A stretch of 64,000 nucleotides of DNA, taken from positions 20,565 through 84,564 of the forward strand of contig JAZRLR010000008.1 in the NCBI GenBank assembly GCA_045646965.1, written 5' to 3'. A program made the translations under genes and the position numbers. Below, piece after piece: positions 1 through 7,637 of the stretch (positions are counted from its first letter, which is position 1; each line of letters opens with the position of its first letter). The DNA is from HGM04593 sp045646965 (GTDB lineage Bacteria; Bacteroidota; Bacteroidia; Bacteroidales; Bacteroidaceae). The notes below the pieces were generated by a model, which saw only the letters and a program-made list of their open reading frames with translations, was not told the origin of the DNA and ran no database searches.

Positions 1-141
1 CGAGGTGTCGGTGCTGCCGTCGTCGATAAATATTACTTCGTAGCTGAAGTTATTGGCAAGCATCACCTTTTCTATCCAGGCGGCAAGCTCGGGCAGTGAC
101 TCTGCCTCGTTGTAAAGGGGTACTATAACTGATATGTCCAT
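1..141 (-). CDS. Glycosyltransferase family 2, N-terminal part only
   Basis: The gene runs off the left edge, so only the first 47 residues are present. They begin MDISVIVPLYNEAESLPEL and reach the DDGSTD motif, the classic start of the GT-A fold of family 2 glycosyltransferases (dolichol-phosphate-mannose-synthase/ArnC-like group). These enzymes move a sugar from a nucleotide sugar to a lipid or glycan acceptor at the inner membrane face. It lies 8 bp downstream of the DUF4199 membrane protein on the same strand, so the two are probably co-transcribed. Family membership is clear; the acceptor cannot be told from this fragment. Confidence 0.85.
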   Translation of the reverse strand, partial: MDISVIVPLYNEAESLPELAAWIEKVMLANNFSYEVIFIDDGSTDTS

Positions 142-149
142 ATTGGCTT

Positions 150-671
150 TTATTTCTTACGCACAAAAATAGCGATAATTAATGTAATGAATGGTGAAAT
201 TAGGATATTTGTGCTGAATATTTGCAATATAATGTCGCGTGTGCTCATTGAGGCGAGCAGGTCGGCGGTGATGCGCAGTTCCTCTTTCAATGTGGTGTCT
301 ATCCTCTCGGTCTCCATCACAAGGCTGAACTGCTCCTGTATGAACTGCATAAAAAAGCCGTTGTCGATGAACGCGAAATAGACATATTGCGCTATGGCGG
401 TGAGCAATGCCGCGCAAAAGTACATTATAATGAGGAAAAGCCACGCCTGTGCGAAGCTCATTCGGTTGTTTCTTTCGCGTTTGCGGTAGGTGACGGCAAG
501 CCTGCCTGCGACGAAGGGCGATGCGGCTATGAGCAGCACGAAGAGGGTGGAGAATTCCTCAATCTTCAGGCCTGCGATGTATGCGATGTTTGTGAGTATC
601 ATCATCGCAGCGAACAGAGTGCCGTAGTACATTGCTCTCTCGCTCAATGATTTTCCTTTTTCCTGTTCCAT
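150..671 (-). CDS. DUF4199 family membrane protein
   Basis: A 173-residue inner-membrane protein with about four hydrophobic segments (roughly residues 13-35, 37-57, 72-95 and 147-168) and a charged loop rich in E, R and T between the third and fourth. Length, topology and position next to a family 2 glycosyltransferase fit the DUF4199 family, widespread in Bacteroidota and of unknown function. It is the upstream member of a two-gene unit with the glycosyltransferase. No catalytic motif is visible. Confidence 0.75.
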   Translation of the reverse strand: MEQEKGKSLSERAMYYGTLFAAMMILTNIAYIAGLKIEEFSTLFVLLIAASPFVAGRLAVTYRKRERNNRMSFAQAWLFLIIMYFCAALLTAIAQYVYFAFIDNGFFMQFIQEQFSLVMETERIDTTLKEELRITADLLASMSTRDIILQIFSTNILISPFITLIIAIFVRKK

Positions 672-833
672 TTTCTTTTTTGTATGTGCCGCGGTGGCGG
701 CGTGTGAACTTTTGTTTCAATTACTTGGCGAAGGTACAAAAAATATCGCATAACTGAAAATAGGGCACTTTGTTTCGCCCTCTCTTTGTCTCTTTTGTCA
801 CCGGGTGGGCTTTTTTTCTGCCGTGTGGAAACA

Positions 834-863
834 AAAAGTGCAGCCTTGCGGGGCTGCACTTTT
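834..863 (-). terminator. Rho-independent terminator after the 661-residue secreted protein
   Basis: A 12-bp perfect stem (834-845 with 852-863) encloses a 6-nt loop. On the minus strand it is followed by a T-rich run. It lies 18 bp past the stop codon of the gene at 882-2867. Confidence 0.8.
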
Positions 864-881
864 CTATTTAGAGCTTGTTTT

Positions 882-2867
882 TTACTTAACGATGTATTTC
901 TTACCGTTTACGATGTAGATGCCGGGAGCTGTAATCTCCTTAACCTGCTTACCTGTGATGTCGTAGATGATGCCGTCCTCTTTGATTGCATCGCTCACAA
1001 TGTCGTTGATGCCGAGTGTGCCGTCTACAGTGATGGTGATAACGATATCATCCTCGAGCTCGCGGCTCTGGCTGTAGTACATATCCCAGCAGGTGAACCA
1101 GGCTTTGCTCAATGTCATAGTGTAGGTTCCTGCTTTTACAACAGCCTCTTTGTTTGAAGGTCTCAAGGGGAGGCAGTTGTTGGGGAATATGGGATACCAG
1201 TATCCTGTCTCGGGATCCTCGTACTGTGTGTTGGGAATCATCTCGAAGTTTGTGATATCGCCGTCGCCCTCGGTGAGTGTGAGAGGTATCTGGCGATATG
1301 TGGGTGTCCAGTTGTTTGTCTCGTCGCCCCAGCTTGTTGTCATTCTCATTTCAATCCACTCGTAAGCTGCCAAATCGATGTCGAAGTAAACAAGGATTGT
1401 ATCAATCTTTGAAACTGTTGAGTAGTTTGAGGGAACGATATCGCTCACTGTGAGGTAGCTGGCCTCGCTGTTTACAATCTGCAGAGTGTGGTAGGTGTAC
1501 TCGTTCTCGATTGCAAGGCCGTCGGGATCGAGGATGAAGAGGCCGTTGGGGATTATGATGCTGTATGTGTTGGGATCTGTAATATCACCGCTTGTAGAGA
1601 TTTCGATGGTGTTCTCGTCAATCTGCTTGGGATCGTTGAAGTAGTACTCACCCATCCAGCCAATCTGGTAGTAGGGGTATGCGTCGGTGTTCTCGTTAAT
1701 TGCAATACCGTCGCTGCAGGTAATTGTGATTTTTGAGAAACTCTCTACGTTAGAGTAGTTGTAGGGAGTTACATCCATTTTGGGATACTCGCCGAGCTGG
1801 TAGAGTGTGATATTGCTCTCGCTGCTGCCTGCTGCAAAGCTGTTGGTTGCTGCGCTGTAGCTGATGACCTTGCCTGTTGCTTTGTTTGTGATTGTGGCAA
1901 TCTTGTCGTTGATGCTTACAGTCCACAGAGCGTAGTCGCCGGGTGTGGTGCTGTCGGCTGAAACGTGCAGCTCGTCGCTACCCTCAACCATATAGATGGC
2001 GCGGTATGAGTTGTCTACAATCTGGTACTCACCCTCGTTCTTGGGCCAGAACATATAGCTGTAGTATGCGTTTGTCTCGATGAACTTGCCGTTCTTTACA
2101 ATCTCTTTACCCTCGAGGTTGCCGCTTGTTGCCTTGCTGCTGATGGGTGTTGCAATAGCGTTGCCGCTGTTCATTGCATAGTAGTAGTAACCTACGAGCT
2201 CTGTGCTCTCGGCATAGGGCTGAACGGGTGAGATGATGAAGTCGTAGTCTGCCGACAACTCGCTGTACACGGTGTCGTTCACAGCTGCTCTGCTCTTCTT
2301 GTCGTCCTCTTTTTTGTCGTCCTCCCCGGGGAGTGAGCCGTAGTAGTTGTTGATAATCATTGCCACAGCCTTGTAGGTGTAAGCACCTGCATTGCGGTGT
2401 ACCTCGGGGTAGCCCCAATAAATCTCGGGCTTCTCGGCTGTTCTGGGGTCGCTGCCATCTTTTGTGTAGATAATCTGAACGCCCGAACCGAGTGTGGCGC
2501 TGGTGAACTCGATGCCGTTGAGCATTTCGTAGATTCCGCTCTCGAAGTTAATTACAGGAGCACCTACCTTGAGCTCGTAGGCAAATGTGGCTACCGCGCT
2601 CTGCTCTGTGCCGTTTGAGGCGATGGCTTTAATGGTTGTAGTCTTGCCGAATACATCGACGCTGATGGCATCGCTGTAAACAGCCGATGCTGTTGTGGGG
2701 GTGCTGCCGTCGGTTGTGTAGTAGATGGTTGCACCTGCTGTGAGCTGCACCTGTGCGGGGTTGTAGATTACGCCCGGCTCTACCGATGCGGTAGGTGCTG
2801 CAATCTGTGCCTGCACGCCGATAACAGCGAGCATACAGCAAAGAATAGAAAGTAAAGTTTTTTTCAT
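882..2867 (-). CDS. Secreted protein with chitobiase-C-like domains and a type IX-like sorting tail
   Basis: 661 residues. The N-terminus (MKKTLLSILCCMLAVIGVQAQ) is a signal peptide with a likely cut after AQA/AQ. Residues about 22-100 match the chitobiase/beta-hexosaminidase C-terminal-type Ig fold (phrases such as YNPAQVQLTAGATIYYTTDG and a following second copy near 105-165). The middle is a beta-rich region with no recognised enzyme motif. The last ~45 residues (ITGKQVKEITAPGIYIVNGK then KYIVK) have the form of a Por/type IX C-terminal sorting domain. It is probably exported and attached to or released from the cell surface. It shares architecture and tail with the neighbour at 3149-5770, and both probably arose by duplication. 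A catalytic role is not supported. Confidence 0.75.
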   Translation of the reverse strand: MKKTLLSILCCMLAVIGVQAQIAAPTASVEPGVIYNPAQVQLTAGATIYYTTDGSTPTTASAVYSDAISVDVFGKTTTIKAIASNGTEQSAVATFAYELKVGAPVINFESGIYEMLNGIEFTSATLGSGVQIIYTKDGSDPRTAEKPEIYWGYPEVHRNAGAYTYKAVAMIINNYYGSLPGEDDKKEDDKKSRAAVNDTVYSELSADYDFIISPVQPYAESTELVGYYYYAMNSGNAIATPISSKATSGNLEGKEIVKNGKFIETNAYYSYMFWPKNEGEYQIVDNSYRAIYMVEGSDELHVSADSTTPGDYALWTVSINDKIATITNKATGKVISYSAATNSFAAGSSESNITLYQLGEYPKMDVTPYNYSNVESFSKITITCSDGIAINENTDAYPYYQIGWMGEYYFNDPKQIDENTIEISTSGDITDPNTYSIIIPNGLFILDPDGLAIENEYTYHTLQIVNSEASYLTVSDIVPSNYSTVSKIDTILVYFDIDLAAYEWIEMRMTTSWGDETNNWTPTYRQIPLTLTEGDGDITNFEMIPNTQYEDPETGYWYPIFPNNCLPLRPSNKEAVVKAGTYTMTLSKAWFTCWDMYYSQSRELEDDIVITITVDGTLGINDIVSDAIKEDGIIYDITGKQVKEITAPGIYIVNGKKYIVK

Positions 2868-2935
2868 AAATAGTTTTTTAAGTTAATAATTGTGGGGGAT
2901 TTTTGCCCCTCTAATTTATTCTCAATGCTTGGTGG

Positions 2936-2943
2936 CAAAGATA
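2936..2943 (-). promoter_or_regulatory. -7 box TATCTTTG for the 661-residue secreted protein
   Basis: On the minus strand the sequence reads TATCTTTG, matching the Bacteroidota -7 consensus TAnnTTTG. It is about 70 bp upstream of the start codon at 2867. No convincing -33 TTTG is seen at the expected distance. Confidence 0.5.
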
Positions 2944-3091
2944 ATTAATTAATTTTAATGTATTTGTTTTTTTATTGAAAATATTGCCTTGCGCACTCTT
3001 TGTAATCGATTGATATTCAATGGGTGTTGTCTTTTTTATCTTTTTTAACTGTTTGCAGCTTTGCAAAGGGTGTCTGCGGGGTGAAAAAAGA

Positions 3092-3119
3092 ACGAGGGCG
3101 CAGCGTGCTGCGCCCTCGT
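3092..3119 (-). terminator. Rho-independent terminator after the 873-residue secreted protein
   Basis: A GC-rich perfect 12-bp stem (3092-3103 with 3108-3119) and a 4-nt loop. On the minus strand it runs into TTCTTTTTTC. It lies 30 bp beyond the stop codon at 3149. Confidence 0.9.
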
Positions 3120-3148
3120 CGGCTATGTTTTGTATTCTGTGTACAAGA

Positions 3149-5770
3149 TTACTTAACGATAGTTTTTACACCGTTGATGATGTAGATGCCGGGAGCTGTA
3201 ATCTCCTTAATCTGCTTACCTGTGAGGTCGTAGATAACCTTCTCGGCAGCCTCTGTCTCAATCTCGTTTACAGCGGTGCTGTTGCCTGTTACGGTGAAGG
3301 TGTAGTTGATGTCCTCCTCGATGTAGTATGTCTCCATATAGTTAGAGCTGTAGCAGAATGCCCAATCTGCACCGATTGTGAGGCTGTATGTGCCGGCCTT
3401 TGTGATGGGAGTCTCTGTTACAAGGCAAATCTGGTTGTAGGGAACGGGGTTCTCCTCGTCGCCGTATGTGATTGTGAAGATAGTCTCGTTGCCCTCCTCG
3501 TCGGTTACAACGATATCTTTGCCGTTAAGCTCGTCGAAGATGTCTTTGTTGTACTCGATGATGATTGTATCAACGATGTCTACTGTGCTGCCGTTCTCGG
3601 GTGTGATGCTTGTAACGGCAAATGCCTGCTCAACAACTACATCGTCCTCTTCTTCTTCGTCCTCACCCTCAACATAGTTGTTACCTGTTACGGTGAATGT
3701 GTAGGGGACGTCCTCCTCAATGAAGTATGTCTCCATATAGTTAGAGCTGTAGCAGAATGCCCACTCGGCGCTGATGTTAAGAGTGTATGTACCTGCCTTC
3801 TTTATAGGTTTCTTGGCTACAAGATACAAGCAGTTGTAGGGGATGGGGTTCTCGTCGCTGCCATAAGAGATGTTGAAAATTGCCTCGTTGCCGTTCTCGT
3901 CGGTTGCTACAACGTCGTAGCCATAGAGGTTGTCGAAGATATCTCTGTTGTACTCAATCATAATGCTGGTCATCTCGTCTACAACGCTGCCGCTCTCGGG
4001 TGTTACGCCTACGAGTGCGAAGGGCTCGCTGTTGTCTACGGTGATGCTTGCCCAGCCCTCCTCATTGGGTGTTGCCAAGCCGTTGGGATCGAGGATGAAG
4101 AGACCTGCGGGGATTGTGATGCGGTATGACTCTGAATCGGTGAACTCCTGCATTGTGTTGAATACAATGGTGTTCTCGTCAATCTGTACACCGTAGTCAA
4201 ACCAGTTTGAAGTGGTGTTCCAGCCGATGTTGAATGTGGGAGAGTTTTCCTCGGTCTCCTGGAGCTGGATACCTGCCTCGCAAGTGATGGTGATGCCTGT
4301 GAAGCTCTTCAAAGCCTCTGAACCGTCGGGTGTAATCTTGAATGTGGGGTACTCGCTCTCGGCGTAGAGGGTGGGGAGTGCATAGCTTACTTTGTCGTAT
4401 GCGCCGAAGCTGTTCTTATCCTCGTAGTACTGAACGATTTTGTTGTTACCCTTGTTCTGGATTGTTGCGTTGCCCTCCTCGTTGAAAGATACTGTCCAGA
4501 TTGCGCCGTCGCCGAGCTCTGTGTTGTCGGCATCTACGTTGAAGCTGTTGTATGAATCCTTCATATAGAGGTAGCGACCGAACTCGTCGATGAGGTAGTA
4601 CTCACCTGCGTTCTCTGTCTCCTCGAATGTGAAACCGTAGTATCCGTTTGTCTCGATGTAGCCGTTCTTCTCTGTGATGCTCTTTGTGTAGAGGTAGCCG
4701 TATGTGTTGGTCTCGTAGATTTGGTCTGCGGCGATGCTGCCAGAGTTGATGAGGTATTTTGTGCCGCTTACGATGCTTGTAGCCTTCTTGAAGGGAACGA
4801 TGTCAGAGATATAGAATTTCTTTGTAACTACCTCGCTCCATACTTTCTCCTCGCCCTGGAGTACATAGGCAATTGCCTGATACTCACCTGTTGAGTATAC
4901 ACCGAGTGAACCGTAAGGCTTGCTACCGTTCTTAACATCTGTAGACCAAGAGCTCACGCGGATGTAGCTGATAGTTGCGCTCTCGGTCTCGGTTGTGAAG
5001 GTGAGGTCCTTGATGCTTGTGTAAACGCCGGTGTTGTAGTTCATTACGGGAGTTGCAACCTTGAGGATGTACTCGTATGTTGCAATGTCGCTGTATGCCT
5101 CGCCGTCAATGGCAATTGTTTTAATTGTTGTAGTTGTGCCAAACTGGTCGATGCTGAAAGCCTCGCTGTAAACGGGAGAGTCGGCTGTGGGCTCTGTGCC
5201 GTCGAGTGTGTAGTGGATAGTGCCTGCAGCGGCTGTAAACTCAACTGTAGCGGGGTTGTATAAAACACCCGACTCAATTGATGCCTCGGGAAGAGCAAGT
5301 GTTGCACCGGTTGTGGGCGCAGTATAATCAACTGTGAGGCTGATGATGCGCACGTGGCCTTTGCTACCACCCTGTGTAAATACTACAGAACCAGCGTTGA
5401 TGCCGCTGATTGTAGCTGTTGAACCATTGATGTCAAGTGTTCCGGCTGATACGGTGCTACCTGAATTTACAACGTACTCTCCGCTACCGGTTGTCATTGT
5501 GATTGAGTTGATGATTACACCGTCTGCAGCGGTGATGGTCATTGTGTTTTTAGCATACAAACGATAAGCAGCACCTGTGTTGTAGTATTTAGGTGTAGTG
5601 TTTGTGTTTGCACCCTGGCTGAATGTTGCAGCAAGGTAATCGTTGATGGTCATAGCTGTAACCTCTTCGGCGTTTGCGTAGCCTTTATCAGAGAATGTTA
5701 CAGTAACCTCTTCGGCGTGTACAGCAAAAATGCTGAACAAGCAAAGAATTGAAAGTAAAATTTTCTTCAT
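3149..5770 (-). CDS. Large secreted protein with duplicated C-terminal module and type IX-like sorting tail
   Basis: 873 residues starting with a signal peptide (MKKILLSILCLFSIFAVHAE). Residues about 20-150 form a beta-rich domain common in Bacteroidales surface proteins. Residues about 155-235 are a chitobiase/hexosaminidase C-terminal-like fold (NPATVEFTAAAGTIHYTLDG). Near the C-terminus a ~130-residue module occurs twice in tandem (both contain WAFCYSSNYMETY and end YTFTVTGN), separated by an acidic linker (EGEDEEEEDD, encoded near 3640-3680). The last 40 residues are a sorting-domain-like tail (YDLTGKQIKEITAPGIYI). It is probably a surface-exposed binding or adhesion protein. No enzyme signature is visible. 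It is the larger paralogue of the protein at 882-2867. Confidence 0.75.
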   Translation of the reverse strand: MKKILLSILCLFSIFAVHAEEVTVTFSDKGYANAEEVTAMTINDYLAATFSQGANTNTTPKYYNTGAAYRLYAKNTMTITAADGVIINSITMTTGSGEYVVNSGSTVSAGTLDINGSTATISGINAGSVVFTQGGSKGHVRIISLTVDYTAPTTGATLALPEASIESGVLYNPATVEFTAAAGTIHYTLDGTEPTADSPVYSEAFSIDQFGTTTTIKTIAIDGEAYSDIATYEYILKVATPVMNYNTGVYTSIKDLTFTTETESATISYIRVSSWSTDVKNGSKPYGSLGVYSTGEYQAIAYVLQGEEKVWSEVVTKKFYISDIVPFKKATSIVSGTKYLINSGSIAADQIYETNTYGYLYTKSITEKNGYIETNGYYGFTFEETENAGEYYLIDEFGRYLYMKDSYNSFNVDADNTELGDGAIWTVSFNEEGNATIQNKGNNKIVQYYEDKNSFGAYDKVSYALPTLYAESEYPTFKITPDGSEALKSFTGITITCEAGIQLQETEENSPTFNIGWNTTSNWFDYGVQIDENTIVFNTMQEFTDSESYRITIPAGLFILDPNGLATPNEEGWASITVDNSEPFALVGVTPESGSVVDEMTSIMIEYNRDIFDNLYGYDVVATDENGNEAIFNISYGSDENPIPYNCLYLVAKKPIKKAGTYTLNISAEWAFCYSSNYMETYFIEEDVPYTFTVTGNNYVEGEDEEEEDDVVVEQAFAVTSITPENGSTVDIVDTIIIEYNKDIFDELNGKDIVVTDEEGNETIFTITYGDEENPVPYNQICLVTETPITKAGTYSLTIGADWAFCYSSNYMETYYIEEDINYTFTVTGNSTAVNEIETEAAEKVIYDLTGKQIKEITAPGIYIINGVKTIVK

Positions 5771-6076
5771 AAATGAATGAATTTAGTTAGTAATTTAAGT
5801 TATTTGTATTTATATATTCCTTATTTAATATATACAAAACTAAAAACGGGTTCTTGCAACAGTTTTATTGCAAAAACCACAATCTTATATAGTTGTGACA
5901 ATGCTCAATCACAACTTTTCGGTATTACTTTGTTGTTTTGAACGGCGCAAATTTAATCTTTTTTTTGATTATTTATGCTATTTATCGATATTTTTTTGTA
6001 TTTATTTTGATTTATGCAAAAAATAGGGCGGAATAGTGCTCTTCGTGAAAAATGTGACGAAAAAACGCTCGCATAT
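5771..6076. other. AT-rich divergent intergenic region
   Basis: No gene is seen here. On the minus strand TAAATTTG at 5955-5948 is a possible -7 box for the 873-residue secreted protein, which would give a 5' leader near 170 nt. The right end borders the SRP RNA promoter. Confidence 0.5.
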
Positions 6077-6107
6077 TTTGCGCGGTAAAAAAAAAGTAGT
6101 ACCTTTG
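6077..6107 (+). promoter_or_regulatory. Promoter of the SRP RNA gene (TTTG-N19-TAccTTTG)
   Basis: TTTG at 6077-6080 and TACCTTTG at 6100-6107 are separated by 19 nt, matching the Bacteroidota -33/-7 consensus exactly. The start of transcription should fall near 6113, just before the first helix of the SRP RNA. Confidence 0.85.
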
Positions 6108-6112
6108 CACGC

Positions 6113-6222
6113 AGTACGGGTAAGTCCTATACGGCCAGCTCCCTGCAAATCCTCCAGGGCTTGACCGCAGCAAAGGTAGTAGGTTGTAGCGGCGCGATGT
6201 AGGTAGCTTACCCACCCCATAG
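6113..6222 (+). ncRNA. ffs: Small bacterial signal recognition particle RNA
   Basis: A ~110-nt structured RNA between a consensus promoter and a strong terminator. The 5' segment GGGTAAG (6118-6124) pairs with CTTACCC (6207-6213), giving the closing helix. The apical region reads CCTCCAGGGCTTGACCGCAG then CAAAGG, which fits the SRP apical domain (short stem, small loop and the 3' GCAGCA strand of the symmetric loop that binds Ffh). It should act with Ffh to target membrane proteins to the translocon. The call rests on pattern recognition, not on a covariance search. Confidence 0.8.
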
Positions 6223-6252
6223 GCGGACACTTTAACAGTGTCCGCTTTTTTT
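6223..6252 (+). terminator. Rho-independent terminator of the SRP RNA
   Basis: A perfect 8-bp stem GCGGACAC/GTGTCCGC (6223-6230 with 6238-6245), a 7-nt loop and then seven T residues. Confidence 0.9.
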
Positions 6253-6579
6253 GTCTATAATTTGTTCTTGCGGCAGATTAATGGATGTATTCTATTTGTG
6301 GGTATTTCAATGCTTTATTGTTTGCTGCTTGCTCTTGTAGAGCGCTTTTATAAAGCGGGGGGTGTTCAGGCTGTCGGCGCGCCCTTTCTGTGCTCGTTAA
6401 AGTGTCCCTGGTGGTGTCGCTCTGTTTCTTTTTTTTAGTGCTTGAATGGCTTTTTTTCTCCAAGATTGTCTTTTGTGGCTATGTGGCGAATTTTAGACCG
6501 CAAATTTAGCCACTAATTACGGGATTTCACCCCAAATAGCCTACTGACGCACCGTTTAGGCGTGTTCATTCCCTTTGTT
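6253..6579. other. Intergenic region with no visible gene
   Basis: No ORF with good codon use and no hairpin beyond the SRP terminator was found. The right end carries the SGNH hydrolase promoter. Confidence 0.5.
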
Positions 6580-6610
6580 TTTGCAGTGTGACGGGGCTGA
6601 TATACTTTTG
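6580..6610 (+). promoter_or_regulatory. Promoter of the SGNH hydrolase (TTTG-N19-TActTTTG)
   Basis: TTTG at 6580-6583 and TACTTTTG at 6603-6610 are 19 nt apart, an exact match to the Bacteroidota consensus. Transcription should start about 10 nt before the first ATG at 6628, so the leader is very short. Confidence 0.75.
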
Positions 6611-6627
6611 CGGCTGTCAAACGAAAA

Positions 6628-7359
6628 ATGTATATGAAAATGAATTTGAAATCGGTATGCGCTTTTGGCGATTCGGTGATGAAAGGTATTGTGGTTGATA
6701 GAGAGAACAGCCCTGCCGATGGTATAAAGTATAAGATAAGTGACAAGGGTTTTGCTGCGCGCTGTCGCAGGAGTCTCGGTATAGAGGTTGATAACTTTGC
6801 GCGTTTCGGTGCGGTGGTGTCGCAGGGTATGAAATTTGTAAATCGCTATGCCGACAGAATAAAGCAGAGTGACTACGTTCTGTTTGAATATGGCGGTAAC
6901 GATTGTGATTACAACTGGGCTGCAATAGCCGAAAATCCAAGCGAAGAGCATAGTCCTAATACTCCGATTGAGCTATTCGTGCAGTCGTATTCTGATTTAA
7001 TAGATTCTGTTAAGTCATTGGGAGCAAAGCCTGTATTGCTTTCATTACCCGTGCTTGAGCCTAATCGTTTCTTTGCTCACGTATCAAAGGGGCTGAATTC
7101 CGATAATATTTTGAGCTGGTTGGGTGGCACGGTGCTCTCCATAGACCGTTGGCACGAGAGATATAATATGGAAATCTTTCGTTTGGGGGCGATGAAGCGC
7201 GTTCCTGTAATAGATATTACGTCGGTTTTTCTCGAAAAGAAGAATTTCGCCGATTATATTTGCGAAGATGGCATACACCCCAACGATGCAGGCCACGAAT
7301 TGATAGAAAGCGCAATTATAGATTATATAAAGATGCAGCCCGCTCTTGTAAATGCTTGA
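6628..7359 (+). CDS. SGNH/GDSL-family hydrolase
   Basis: 243 residues with the three SGNH signatures: block I GDS at residues 14-16 (nucleophile Ser16), block III GGND at 89-92, and block V DGIHPNDAGH with Asp214 and His217 completing the catalytic triad. Enzymes of this fold are esterases, lipases or carbohydrate deacetylases. No signal peptide is seen, so it is probably cytoplasmic. ATG codons at 6628, 6634 and 6640 are all in frame; the promoter position allows the first. It is a single-gene unit with its own promoter and terminator. The substrate is unknown; deacylation of a glycan or lipid is possible given the polysaccharide genes nearby. Confidence 0.85.
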   Translation: MYMKMNLKSVCAFGDSVMKGIVVDRENSPADGIKYKISDKGFAARCRRSLGIEVDNFARFGAVVSQGMKFVNRYADRIKQSDYVLFEYGGNDCDYNWAAIAENPSEEHSPNTPIELFVQSYSDLIDSVKSLGAKPVLLSLPVLEPNRFFAHVSKGLNSDNILSWLGGTVLSIDRWHERYNMEIFRLGAMKRVPVIDITSVFLEKKNFADYICEDGIHPNDAGHELIESAIIDYIKMQPALVNA

Positions 7360-7447
7360 TATGCTGCTTTGTATGCGCTTGCTGTTAATGTGTCGCTTTG
7401 GCTTCTTTTGAGGTATATGGCAGGAATGTCGTATTTGATTGTATGAT

Positions 7448-7490
7448 GCGCCTTGTTTTGTATATTTATGCAGAAACGAGGCGCTTTTTT
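7448..7490 (+). terminator. Rho-independent terminator after the SGNH hydrolase
   Basis: An 11-bp stem with one G-T pair (7448-7458 with 7474-7484), a 15-nt loop and six T residues. Confidence 0.75.
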
Positions 7491-7615
7491 GTATGTTTGC
7501 GCAATGATTCTCATTGTATTATTTAGAGCTGCGGCACGCTGTTTTCCCTTTGTGGTTTTGATATAAATTTGCGTTCCTTTGGCAAAATGGCAACCTTCTC
7601 CGTTGTAGGCTGTGA

Positions 7616-7623
7616 TATATTTG
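7616..7623 (+). promoter_or_regulatory. -7 box TATATTTG before the tail-fibre-like gene
   Basis: TATATTTG matches TAnnTTTG and lies 14 nt before the ATG at 7638. This favours 7638 over the earlier in-frame ATG at 7587. A second box, TAAATTTG at 7564-7571, could serve the longer start. No clear -33 element is present for either. Confidence 0.45.
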
Positions 7624-7637
7624 CAGCAAAAAAGATT

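Noticed and set aside
3020..4129. Long plus-strand reading frame (369 codons) opposite the secreted-protein gene
   Set aside because: It is the complement of a real minus-strand gene with signal peptide, domains and sorting tail; the plus-strand translation has low-complexity Cys/Val-rich sequence and no family resemblance.
6238..6438. Plus-strand 66-codon frame after the SRP RNA
   Set aside because: It starts inside the SRP terminator stem and has no promoter or conserved feature.
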